Shown one piece after another: positions 23,241 through 29,908 of a stretch of 29,908 nucleotides of DNA. A model generated the notes under the pieces. It saw only the letters and a list, made by a program, of their open reading frames with translations. It was not told the DNA's origin and searched no databases. Source of the DNA: Caryophanales bacterium UBA5603 (GTDB lineage Bacteria > Bacillota_I > Bacilli_A > Izemoplasmatales > Hujiaoplasmataceae). Where the stretch lies: positions 1 to 29,908 of the forward strand of contig DILB01000024.1 in the NCBI GenBank assembly GCA_002424815.1, written 5' to 3'. The position numbers and the translations under genes were made by a program. The stretch's first letter is position 1, and every line of letters begins with the position of its first letter.

Positions 23241-23789
23241 ATGGAAACAGATGAAGTTTTATTATTAATAGCATTATTAATTATTATTGGATCATTTGTA
23301 TTCTTTGTCATTAAATTGTCCATAGAAAAAAAACGACGCAAGGCAATTACTAATATTTTATCAGAATCTTTTTCAAGCAATATTATTCATAAATCCGGAG
23401 TTAATTTTTTTGAATATTATATTGATACCGATAATATTCGATATCTAATTAAGGTTTTACCTTTTGATGTTAATCACGAATTGATTATCACAAACAAGTA
23501 TTTTTGGTGTGATAACGCTGATCTTCGCGGTTGGAGACGGTCTACTGTCCCTGATTTATTTCCACGAGTTAAGGAATTCATTGATTTTGACCCGCAAATA
23601 CAGCAGAAAATCATAAAAATTGCTTTGATTTATCCCAATTGCTATTCGATAATAAGATATCTAAACGAGAGTGATGTTGCGATTGTAAATCCTACCGATT
23701 TAGTCTATGGTGTATATTTTGTTCGTTCTCAAAATTTGAAACAATTTTTTACTAGTCTCGATCAAAAAAACTTTACAAAATATGATTAA
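23241..23789 (+). CDS. Unknown single-helix membrane protein
   Basis: 182 residues, not recognised. One hydrophobic segment at about 6-26 is followed by a basic stretch (KLSIEKKRRK), which puts the remainder in the cytoplasm. The soluble part (35-182) mixes strands and helices. It includes FFEYYIDTDNIRYLIKVLPF, ITNKYFWCDNADLRGWRRS and a final VNPTDLVYGVYFVRSQN. Conserved-looking Trp and Arg residues (WCDNADLRGWRR) may mark a nucleic-acid or protein-binding surface, but no known motif is seen. It is a single gene between the lipoprotein terminator and tRNA-Lys. The codon use and coherent composition support a real gene. Confidence 0.7.
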   Translation: METDEVLLLIALLIIIGSFVFFVIKLSIEKKRRKAITNILSESFSSNIIHKSGVNFFEYYIDTDNIRYLIKVLPFDVNHELIITNKYFWCDNADLRGWRRSTVPDLFPRVKEFIDFDPQIQQKIIKIALIYPNCYSIIRYLNESDVAIVNPTDLVYGVYFVRSQNLKQFFTSLDQKNFTKYD

Positions 23790-23811
23790 TAGCATATCAT
23801 ATAGTATGCAT

Positions 23812-23887
23812 GCGCTATTAGCTCAGTTGGTAGAGCAAATGACTCTTAATCATTGGGTCCTGGGTTCGAGTCCCCGATGGCGCACCA
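23812..23887 (+). tRNA. tRNA-Lys (anticodon CTT)
   Basis: A 76-nt cloverleaf with encoded CCA. Acceptor GCGCTAT pairs with ATGGCGC (one G-T). The D arm is AGCTCAGTTGGTAGAGC. The anticodon stem AATGA/TCATT encloses loop CTCTTAA, with anticodon CTT at 23845-23847. The T arm holds GGTTCGAGTCC. A CTT anticodon reads AAG only, so a second tRNA-Lys(TTT) must exist elsewhere for AAA. Confidence 0.97.
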
Positions 23888-23897
23888 CTGTCGAATC

Positions 23898-23925
23898 AAC
23901 GTCTCTTCTGAGACGTTTTTCTTTT
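23898..23925 (+). terminator. Terminator after tRNA-Lys
   Basis: A perfect 8-bp stem AACGTCTC/GAGACGTT (23898-23905 and 23910-23917) with a TTCT loop and a T-rich tail. It starts 11 nt after the CCA end. Confidence 0.85.
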
Positions 23926-24122
23926 TCTAATTAATTTAAAAACATCATTTTTAGAAAGGCTTGCTTAACAAATAAGCAGATGATACTATTGATATACGCT
24001 TTGACAAATTTGATGATTAAAAGCAGAAACTAGTTTTCTTATAATCAAAGATTATAGAATTGTTCACTGTTTACTCAGGAGCTATTTATCGTTGCTTGTT
24101 GCATATATACAAACCCATTTTG
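23926..24122. other. Intergenic stretch without a recognised gene
   Basis: About 200 nt between the tRNA terminator and the promoter of the next operon. It holds a small hairpin-like repeat (TGCTTA...TAAGCA near 23962-23978), an isolated TTGACA at 24001, and TATAAT at 24040 that are 33 nt apart, too far to be one promoter. No open frame with coding character or riboswitch motif was recognised. Confidence 0.5.
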
Positions 24123-24134
24123 TTATGATATAAT
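24123..24134 (+). promoter_or_regulatory. Extended -10 promoter of the 24165-26952 operon
   Basis: TTATGATATAAT, identical to the rnf and 11641 promoters, with the same four following bases as the rnf copy (ATCA). The start codon at 24165 is 30 nt downstream, preceded by AAGAGG. Confidence 0.6.
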
Positions 24135-24164
24135 ATCAACATTGTCATAGAAAAGAGGATATAC

Positions 24165-24917
24165 ATGGAAGATATTAGATCGATAATTTGGGAGATTCTT
24201 GAATCGCCGAGCGATCAAATAAAAACCACTCCGCCAAGGATGGAATTGATTGAAGCGTTTGATGATTTGGAATATGAAGATATTTATACAGATATGTACA
24301 TTTATGTCAAAAATCTTCAAGATTTTTATAATGTGGAGGTCGATTCACGCGCAACAGATCTTCTCGAATCGTTTTTACTTGAAACACTTGTCCAATTAAA
24401 ACAAAATCCAGAAGTCACATTAGTTATTTCTAGCCCATCTCATGTCAAAGCCATTGCTTTTACACCCGAAGGAGAAAGTGCCGCTTATCTATTGGATGAT
24501 GCCGTGACAATTAACTCGATGCTTGAAATTTACAATGATGCTCTTGCTCAAAACAGTATGCCACAAATCGAAATTGGGATTGGGTTGGCGAGTTACCAAT
24601 CAGATATTCATGAATGTCATTCAAATTGTGAATGTAACCATGAGGAAGATTCACAATCCGAATGTCATCATGATTGTGAATGTGAACACGAACACGGTAT
24701 CTCTAAATCACTTGATAATCAGAATAATTTAGCTGAGTATTTAGCAAATGTAGCCAACAACGGGGAATTAGATCCCATAGTAATCAATGAAGGTTTTTAT
24801 GGTTTAATTTCTGACCTTGAAACTGAAAAATCGTTTATTGACCAAAATTTTCAAAGATTTACCATAGAAAGCGATGATCTCATTGTTTTCCATGGCAATA
24901 TCGTATTAGAAGAATAA
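24165..24917 (+). CDS. Cyclase-fold-like protein with a Cys/His-rich tandem metal-binding insert
   Basis: 250 residues, family not recognised. Residues 1-80 are acidic and helical. The central part includes VTINSMLEIYNDALAQNSMPQIEIGIGLASY (about 114-144). After the insert, NNLAEYLANVANNGELDPIVINEGFYGLI (about 187-215) follows. The order resembles the second half of class III nucleotidyl cyclase domains (RIGIGxxxG, then VNLAARLxxxAxxGEIxVSE), but no catalytic Asp pair is evident. Between them lies residues 149-177 with six Cys and seven His in two similar units, ECHSNCECNHE (150-160) and ECHHDCECEHE (166-176), spaced by 16. That insert almost certainly binds metal. It is first in an operon with the serine-palmitoyltransferase-like gene (21 nt gap). 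I infer a metal- or redox-responsive regulator or chaperone; this is not established. Confidence 0.75.
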   Translation: MEDIRSIIWEILESPSDQIKTTPPRMELIEAFDDLEYEDIYTDMYIYVKNLQDFYNVEVDSRATDLLESFLLETLVQLKQNPEVTLVISSPSHVKAIAFTPEGESAAYLLDDAVTINSMLEIYNDALAQNSMPQIEIGIGLASYQSDIHECHSNCECNHEEDSQSECHHDCECEHEHGISKSLDNQNNLAEYLANVANNGELDPIVINEGFYGLISDLETEKSFIDQNFQRFTIESDDLIVFHGNIVLEE

Positions 24918-24938
24918 ACCTCAGGGGGACATGATATC

Positions 24939-26162
24939 ATGGATTTATTTAAAAAAGTTGAAGAATTTACAATTGTCGAAGATTATAAAAAATTGGGCGT
25001 ATATCCTTATTTTCACGCACTAGAAACAAAGCAAGATATTGAAGTCATGATGGAAGGCAAACGCCGAATCATGATTGGCTCAAATAACTATCTTGGTTTG
25101 ACAGGCGATCAAAGGGTTATAGAAGCGGGCATTAAAGCAATTTCCGAATTCGGATCTGGGGTTTCAGGTTCTCGTTTTCTCAATGGTACCTTAACCTCAC
25201 ATATATTACTAGAAAAAGAATTGGCTGATTTTTTACATAAAGAAGCTTGCGTAACTTTTTCGACGGGATTCCAAAGCAATCTTGGAATTATTTCAGCTAT
25301 TTGCGGCAGAAATGATTTAATATTCTGTGACAGAGAAAATCACGCTTCAATTTATGATGGTGCAAAACTAAGTTATGCAACCATGATTCGCTATGCTCAT
25401 AATGATATGGAAGATCTCGAAAGAGTTCTAGCAAAAGCAGATGACACAAAAGGTAAATTAATCGTCACCGACGGCGTCTTTTCAATGAGCGGCGATATAT
25501 GTAATTTACCCGAAATTGTTAAACTTGCGAAAAAGTATGGCGCAAGAGTTATGGTAGACGATGCTCACGGATTTGGTGTGCTTGGAGCTACGGGCCGCGG
25601 AACCGCTGAATATTTCGATTTAGAAGATGAAGTCGATATCATCATGGGAACTTTTTCTAAATCATTGGCAAGCTTAGGTGGATATATGGCTGCTAATCGA
25701 GATGTTGTTGAATTTGTTAAACATAAAAGCCGTCCTTTTATATTTTGTGCTGCTATAACTCCCGCGAATGTTGCCTGCGCTTTAGAATCGCTTCGAATCT
25801 TGAAAAGTGAACCACAACGTCCAAAAGCGTTACTCGATATCGCTCAATATGTTCGTACAAATTTAAAAGAAAAAGGCGTTAAAATACTTGAAAATTCAAT
25901 TGCGCCAATTATACCAATTTATACTTATACCGCTCTTAGAACTCTAGTAGCCTGCAAAGTACTATATGAGCGAGGAGTATATGTCAATCCTGTCTTGCCA
26001 CCAGCGACACCTGAAGGTGAGTGTTTAATTAGAACCAGTTATACTGCGACGCATTCAAAAGCATTAATGGACGAAGCCATCGCAACTATCGTCGATGTAT
26101 TATCTAATCTTCCTGATAGCGAAGAGGCTTTACTATCCTATATGCATAATCATCATGAATAA
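24939..26162 (+). CDS. Serine-palmitoyltransferase-like alpha-oxoamine synthase
   Basis: PLP enzyme that condenses an amino acid with an acyl-thioester, losing CO2. 407 residues. H135 (RENHASIYDG) stacks on PLP, D207 and H210 (MVDDAHGFG) hold the cofactor, and K241 (GTFSKSLASLGG) forms the Schiff base. GSGVSGSRFLNGT (72-84), with the LNGT variant, IMGTFSKSLAS and VNPVLPPATP agree better, from memory, with bacterial serine palmitoyltransferases (Bacteroidetes type) than with 2-amino-3-ketobutyrate CoA ligase (GTCGSRGFYGT) or BioF. AGGGGG is about 10 nt upstream. It overlaps the SDR gene by 8 nt. A step from serine and acyl-CoA to 3-ketosphinganine, followed by SDR reduction, would suit the pair. 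KBL or an AONS-like function is the alternative. Confidence 0.82.
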   Translation: MDLFKKVEEFTIVEDYKKLGVYPYFHALETKQDIEVMMEGKRRIMIGSNNYLGLTGDQRVIEAGIKAISEFGSGVSGSRFLNGTLTSHILLEKELADFLHKEACVTFSTGFQSNLGIISAICGRNDLIFCDRENHASIYDGAKLSYATMIRYAHNDMEDLERVLAKADDTKGKLIVTDGVFSMSGDICNLPEIVKLAKKYGARVMVDDAHGFGVLGATGRGTAEYFDLEDEVDIIMGTFSKSLASLGGYMAANRDVVEFVKHKSRPFIFCAAITPANVACALESLRILKSEPQRPKALLDIAQYVRTNLKEKGVKILENSIAPIIPIYTYTALRTLVACKVLYERGVYVNPVLPPATPEGECLIRTSYTATHSKALMDEAIATIVDVLSNLPDSEEALLSYMHNHHE

Positions 26163-26952
26163 AATTGTGATTGTTTCAGGAGCTTCTTCAGGTATTGGCT
26201 ATTCCATCGCAAAGTTGCTTCATGAAAATAGTTTTAAAGTTATTGGAATTTCGCGTAATTATCCTAAACAACCTTATGCTTTTGAATATCAGTTGGTTAA
26301 TATTTCTAAAGAGGATGAAGTGAATTCATTTGCACAAAGAGTAGAAGATGAATATGGACACATTTTTGCTTTGATAAACTGTGCGGGTATGGGAATATCG
26401 GGTGCAGTAGAATATACGAGCCTTTCATCTGTACATAAAATTTTTGATGTTAATGTACTTGGTGCGTTTTTGATGACAAAAGCATTTATTCCTCTCATGC
26501 GTAATCATAAAGGTACGAAAATTATCAATATATCATCTGTTGCAGCTGATATAGCAATTCCCTTTCAAACATTTTATTCGATGACAAAAGCCTCGATTAA
26601 TGCTTTTACTAAGGCACTGGCGCTTGAATTAAAACCTTTTGGTATATCAGTTGGTGCTATTATGCCTGGAGATACTGCGACTGGATTTACTCAAAATCGT
26701 GAAAAATCTGATCCTGAGACACATAAAGACTATGGTACTCGGATTACACGCTCAGTAAGACGAATGGAAAAAGATGAACAAAATGGAAAGAATCCAATCA
26801 CGGTTGCAAAAATTTGTTTAAAAATGCTGAATAAAAAACATATGCCATTATTTCGTACCGTAGGATTACAATATAAACTTTTTGTGATACTCAATCGTAT
26901 TTTGCCACAAAGATTAATCCAATATATTTTATATAAAATGTATGCTGAATAA
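26155..26952 (+). CDS. Short-chain dehydrogenase/reductase (possible 3-ketosphinganine reductase)
   Basis: Classical SDR, 265 residues from ATG 26155. Cofactor motif GASSGIG is at 9-15, NCAG at 75-78, and the catalytic set is N100, S128 (INISSVA), Y141 and K145 (YSMTK). After PGDTATGF the C-terminus carries a long tail ending in a hydrophobic amphipathic stretch (YKLFVILNRILPQRLIQYIL, about 240-259), suggesting contact with the membrane. An upstream in-frame ATG (26095) lies inside the previous gene and is rejected; the chosen start overlaps that gene by 8 nt. Basic R31-like residues after strand 2 (GISRN, 31-35) favour NADP(H). Pairing with a serine-palmitoyltransferase-like enzyme suggests ketone reduction of its product. 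Confidence 0.88.
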   Translation: MNKIVIVSGASSGIGYSIAKLLHENSFKVIGISRNYPKQPYAFEYQLVNISKEDEVNSFAQRVEDEYGHIFALINCAGMGISGAVEYTSLSSVHKIFDVNVLGAFLMTKAFIPLMRNHKGTKIINISSVAADIAIPFQTFYSMTKASINAFTKALALELKPFGISVGAIMPGDTATGFTQNREKSDPETHKDYGTRITRSVRRMEKDEQNGKNPITVAKICLKMLNKKHMPLFRTVGLQYKLFVILNRILPQRLIQYILYKMYAE

Positions 26953-27026
26953 AAAACGGATAAATGAACTGCCCCTTAAAAGAAAACCAAATTACAAATG
27001 GGCTATTTCATTTAATCCGTTTTTTT
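26951..27026. terminator. Bidirectional long-stem terminator, SDR / M6 protease
   Basis: AAAAAACGGATAAATGAA (26951-26968) pairs with TTCATTTAATCCGTTTTTT (27007-27025) with a single bulged A. An inner GCCC/GGGC pair (26971-26974 with 27000-27003) extends the stem under a 25-nt loop. It overlaps the stop of the convergent protease gene and has T-runs on both strands. Confidence 0.8.
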
Positions 27027-28476
27027 ATTTAAATTCAATTCTAATTTTTACTTGAGAAGGGGTTAATGAGATAATCTCTACAGTAAAATTCATTTTCAGT
27101 TGATTTTGATGCCAGTTATAGGATTCATGAATGGTTTTACGAAAAATATCACCCTGTTGAAACAAATCACTGTTTTCAGCATCAGAATATTTGAAAATAT
27201 CGCCATCAGCATCAGCTTCAATAATGTCTATGAATTTAAAAATACTATCAGTATTGTTATTATTGAAAAGAGTATAATAATAGGAATTTTCATTATACCC
27301 TTGACCTATTCTTGCGTTCACATGATATATTATGACACCTCTAATAGAAAAAATATCTGAACGGTCTTTAAAATTTATGCCTGTTGGAGCGTAGAAACTA
27401 ATCAAAAGAAATTCATCGAAGATAGTTCCCTTCCATTCATTAATTAATAAGATGGTTTCACCAGAATCAACAAATGGTAAGAGGTTAACATCCATCGATT
27501 CAGTAACTACTAGCGGTGTTATCCATCCTAGAAGTATTTTTGACATCGGGTTGTGATCGCCCACACTATTATCCATCATGTCGGCTCCACCTAACCCCCC
27601 CGAGTTATACTTATCAGAAACATCATAATCATAATAATCATCGAGCCCAAGCATGTGGCCAGTTTCATGAATAATTGTCCTTGCGTTGATTCCTCTCCCA
27701 CCTTCTAATAAGAAATCTGTGCCACTCCAACAGAAATAATTGGCTTCGACACCATCAAATACATCATTTGTATAAATATAATAATCTTGATAAGCCCACC
27801 AGAGATCGCTGCCATAATCATAACTAACCGGTGTTGAATATATAACATAAAGGCCATCAATATAACCGTCTTTATTAAAATCATATTCAGAATAATCTAT
27901 GTATTCATCATAATATTTCAAAAGCTCATTAATGATATCAGAGTCTGGAAAAGTAACTTCATCTTCTTGATATAAATAATCATTTGTTTCATCATTCCAA
28001 GCATAAAGCTTATCATATTCTTCTTCATAATAGGAGGCGGAATGTTTTGCACGGTAAAACCCAAAAATATCTGCGATCAAATCTAGTTTTCCATAAGAAC
28101 TTTTTAAATAGTAGCTTCTTAATGACTCGAATGCAGTTAAATCTGAACTTCCATTAAAGGCTGATTCAATCATGTTTAGCGAAACACCCGTTTCGCTCGC
28201 TGGAGCATCGATAAAATCGACTACGAAAACAAGTAAGCGAATCTTACCCATCGAAGGTATTCCGATTGAATCAAGTTCATCTTGTAGAAGCGAATAACCG
28301 ATGGGCTTAAAGGGTTCAACGGGTGTTGGTGTTGTCGTAATGTTTTCTGTTAGTGAAATCGAAGTGGTTTCTGAAAATAAAGTAGTAGATGTGGTTGTCG
28401 ATATAACGGTCGCTTGACAAGCAAAAAAAGTTAACAATAAAATAAAAGTTGAAAAAATAGTTAGTAATCTTTTCAT
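27025..28476 (-). CDS. M6-family metalloprotease lipoprotein (immune-inhibitor-A-like)
   Basis: Secreted zinc protease anchored as a lipoprotein, 483 residues. The signal peptide ends in FFAC with C20. A Thr/Ser-rich linker (about 22-52) leads to the catalytic domain. Zinc and catalytic residues form HExxHxxGxxD: H270, E271, H274, G277 and D280 in IIHETGHMLGLDDYYD. A later Met-turn-like GADMMDNSVGDHNP lies at 297-310. An EF-hand-like calcium loop with D199, N201, D203 and D207 lies just before it (YDFNKDGYIDG). There is no cell-wall sorting signal. GGAGGGT is 5-6 nt upstream of the ATG. It is a single gene convergent with the SDR. Substrates are unknown; the likely role is degradation of outside protein for nutrition. 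Confidence 0.88.
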   Translation of the reverse strand: MKRLLTIFSTFILLLTFFACQATVISTTTSTTLFSETTSISLTENITTTPTPVEPFKPIGYSLLQDELDSIGIPSMGKIRLLVFVVDFIDAPASETGVSLNMIESAFNGSSDLTAFESLRSYYLKSSYGKLDLIADIFGFYRAKHSASYYEEEYDKLYAWNDETNDYLYQEDEVTFPDSDIINELLKYYDEYIDYSEYDFNKDGYIDGLYVIYSTPVSYDYGSDLWWAYQDYYIYTNDVFDGVEANYFCWSGTDFLLEGGRGINARTIIHETGHMLGLDDYYDYDVSDKYNSGGLGGADMMDNSVGDHNPMSKILLGWITPLVVTESMDVNLLPFVDSGETILLINEWKGTIFDEFLLISFYAPTGINFKDRSDIFSIRGVIIYHVNARIGQGYNENSYYYTLFNNNNTDSIFKFIDIIEADADGDIFKYSDAENSDLFQQGDIFRKTIHESYNWHQNQLKMNFTVEIISLTPSQVKIRIEFK

Positions 28477-28499
28477 GTGTACCCTCCATTAGTATTAGT

Positions 28500-28505
28500 A
28501 TTATA
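28500..28505 (-). promoter_or_regulatory. -10 element for the M6 protease gene
   Basis: TATAAT on the minus strand 24 nt ahead of the ATG, with weak sequence at the -35 position. Confidence 0.4.
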
Positions 28506-28576
28506 GCATATTTAGCATTAATTTGAAAAAATTTGCATTTATCAAAATAGTTCTATAAAGGGATAGTCAAGTATTG

Positions 28577-28582
28577 TATAAT
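28577..28582 (+). promoter_or_regulatory. -10 element for the RlmD-type gene
   Basis: TATAAT 31 nt ahead of the TTG start at 28614, preceded directly by TTG. GGCGGTGA (28600-28607) is the ribosome binding site. The -35 is poor. Confidence 0.45.
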
Positions 28583-28613
28583 AATACATAAACACAGAAG
28601 GCGGTGATTAGCA

Positions 28614-29908
28614 TTGATTATTCAAAACGCTCGTTGTATTTCAATGGATCTACAAGGATATGGAATTACAAAGCATAATGGAAAAGAATATCACATCGCA
28701 AATTTATTGCCTGGAGAATTAGCAACAATCGATGTATTTGACCACGGTTATGGAAAAGTAGTCAAAATTATAGAAGCAGCACGCAATCGCGTTAAACCGC
28801 CATGTCCCATTTACACTGAATGTGGCGGATGCCAATTACAACATCTTGATTATACGGCCCAGTTACTTTTAAAAAATGAATATGTAAAATCATGTCTAGA
28901 TGGCAAAGGACTTTCTTCGGAATCGGTATTACCTTGTATAGGTATGAAAGATCCTTATCATTATCGAAATAAAATTCAAATGGTATTTTCAGAGAAAGGA
29001 AAACGTATTGTCAGTGGTTTTTATGAAGAAAATACTCATCGAGTGGTAAATGTTGATGATTGTCATATACAAGATGAAGTGGCAAACAAAATCATCAGAA
29101 CTGCAAAAGCATTATTAATTAAGCATAAGATAAAACCTTATCTTGAAGATCGTGAGACCGGATTAATACGGCATATATTAATTAAACGCAGTCGTCAAAC
29201 AGAAGAGGTATTAGTCGTTATTGTTACAGTCGAAGAAATGTTTCATGGAAGAAACAATTTTGTAAAAGATTTACGGTTGGCTCATCCTGAAATTTCTTCA
29301 ATTGTTCAAAATGTTAACTCTAGGAAAACCTCTGTTGTTTTAGGTGATTTTGAACGAATATTGTTTGGAAGTGGTACGATTACTGATATAATGCTTGGTA
29401 AAAAGTTTATCATTTCATCTAAATCATTCTATCAAATTAATTCCCGACAAACGGAAATTCTATATCAAAAAGCGATAGAATTAGCTAAGCCATCACCCAA
29501 TGATGTCATATTAGACGCCTATTCAGGCGTGGGAACCATTGGCATATTAATCGCTGAACACGTTAGGAAAGTATTATCTGTTGAAATCAACCCGACATCA
29601 GTTAAAAACGCAATTCAAAATGCTAAGATTAACAATGTAAAGAATATTCGATTTTTTCAAGATAATGCTGCTTCGTATGTCAATTTGATGAATTCAGAAA
29701 AAACATGGATTGACATTGTTCTCCTTGATCCTCCTCGTTTGGGTCTCGACAACGATTTTATCCATGAATTACTTCAACTTAAACCGAAAAAAATAGTCTA
29801 TATTTCTTGCGATCCTTTGACATTGGCAAGAGATGTTCAGATCTTAGTTAATGCGGGATATGATTTGAAAAGAATCCAACCCGTAGATATGTTTTCCCAA
29901 ACACATCA
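28614..29908 (+). CDS. RlmD/RlmCD-type 23S rRNA m5U methyltransferase (3' end outside window)
   Basis: SAM-dependent uracil-C5 methyltransferase with a [4Fe-4S] cluster, acting on 23S rRNA. 431 codons are visible and the frame is still open at the window end. The N-terminal TRAM-like domain is followed by cluster cysteines C64, C70 and C73 (PPCPIYTECGGCQLQH) and a later Cys in VDDCHIQDE. Other family marks are DPYHYRNKIQMVF, SAM-binding LDAYSGVGTIGILIAE, LLDPPRLGLD and the catalytic Cys in VYISCDPLTLARD. It breaks off in DMFSQTH, just before the usual VE, so perhaps 20-30 residues are missing. The start is TTG 28614 with GGTGAT 6 nt upstream; no ATG alternative keeps the N-terminal domain. 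Firmicutes RlmCD modifies U747 and U1939; which site applies here is not visible. Confidence 0.93.
   Translation, partial: MIIQNARCISMDLQGYGITKHNGKEYHIANLLPGELATIDVFDHGYGKVVKIIEAARNRVKPPCPIYTECGGCQLQHLDYTAQLLLKNEYVKSCLDGKGLSSESVLPCIGMKDPYHYRNKIQMVFSEKGKRIVSGFYEENTHRVVNVDDCHIQDEVANKIIRTAKALLIKHKIKPYLEDRETGLIRHILIKRSRQTEEVLVVIVTVEEMFHGRNNFVKDLRLAHPEISSIVQNVNSRKTSVVLGDFERILFGSGTITDIMLGKKFIISSKSFYQINSRQTEILYQKAIELAKPSPNDVILDAYSGVGTIGILIAEHVRKVLSVEINPTSVKNAIQNAKINNVKNIRFFQDNAASYVNLMNSEKTWIDIVLLDPPRLGLDNDFIHELLQLKPKKIVYISCDPLTLARDVQILVNAGYDLKRIQPVDMFSQTH

Noticed and set aside
24001..24045. TTGACA and TATAAT as a promoter
   Set aside because: The spacing is 33 nt, about twice the allowed distance, and no gene follows directly.
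26095..26154. Upstream start of the SDR gene
   Set aside because: It lies inside the PLP enzyme gene, and the Rossmann motif normally begins within ten residues of the start, as it does from 26155.

Overview
The window comes from a low-GC, Gram-positive-type bacterium that uses the standard genetic code: TGA works as a stop in several ATGA start/stop overlaps and tryptophan is TGG. It has Bacillus-like trmFO-xerC linkage, AGGAGG ribosome binding sites, lipobox lipoproteins, and a clostridial-order rnfCDGEAB operon. With the small gene set seen, this best fits a free-living anaerobic Mollicutes/Tenericutes relative (Acholeplasma/Izemoplasma-like) or another deep Firmicutes lineage. That placement is inference; no rRNA is present. 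Genes fill almost the whole window and no insertion sequence, prophage, CRISPR array or origin was seen.

Layout. 1-2348 (+): trmFO (cut by the left edge), xerC, rlmH. 2370-3587 (-): pepT. 3785-7910 (+): a tight operon of HSL-type esterase, condensation/acyltransferase-fold protein, zinc-ribbon six-helix membrane protein and nagA. 7966-8658 (-): RluA-family pseudouridine synthase. 8769-10144 (+): an MFS transporter broken by one missing base in a T run. 10170-11492 (-): KtrB/TrkH-type K+ (or Na+) transporter. 11682-13542 (+): guanylate-kinase-like protein, then a thioredoxin/thioredoxin-reductase pair. 13642-16155 (+): four overlapping genes, chorismate mutase, threonine aldolase, Nudix hydrolase and RluF-like pseudouridine synthase. 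16266-22027 (+): Rnf operon. 22159-23130 (+): flavin-type lipoprotein. 23241-23789 (+): unknown membrane protein, then tRNA-Lys(CTT). 24165-26952 (+): Cys/His-rich protein, serine-palmitoyltransferase-like enzyme and SDR reductase. 27025-28476 (-): M6 metalloprotease lipoprotein. 28614-end (+): RlmD/RlmCD-type rRNA methyltransferase, cut by the right edge.

The most interesting region is 16266-23130. The Rnf complex (ferredoxin:NAD+ oxidoreductase ion pump) has three unusual traits. Its RnfB is only 101 residues and ends right after the first [4Fe-4S] motif, so the ferredoxin-like domains are missing. An extra membrane-anchored protein with two FMN-attachment-like motifs sits between RnfD and RnfG. 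A lipoprotein with a duplicated domain and two DxxAGVT motifs follows immediately behind its own promoter. Together they look like an Rnf rewired to send electrons to flavins on the outer face of the membrane. Ferredoxin may also matter at 12366-13542, where the thioredoxin reductase lacks the NADPH-binding signature and resembles ferredoxin-dependent flavin thioredoxin reductases.

A second candidate system is 24165-26952. A serine-palmitoyltransferase-like alpha-oxoamine synthase and a short-chain reductase overlap, as expected for the first two steps of a sphingoid-base pathway. They share an operon with an unusual protein that looks like a degenerate class III cyclase fold interrupted by a tandem Cys/His metal-binding insert.
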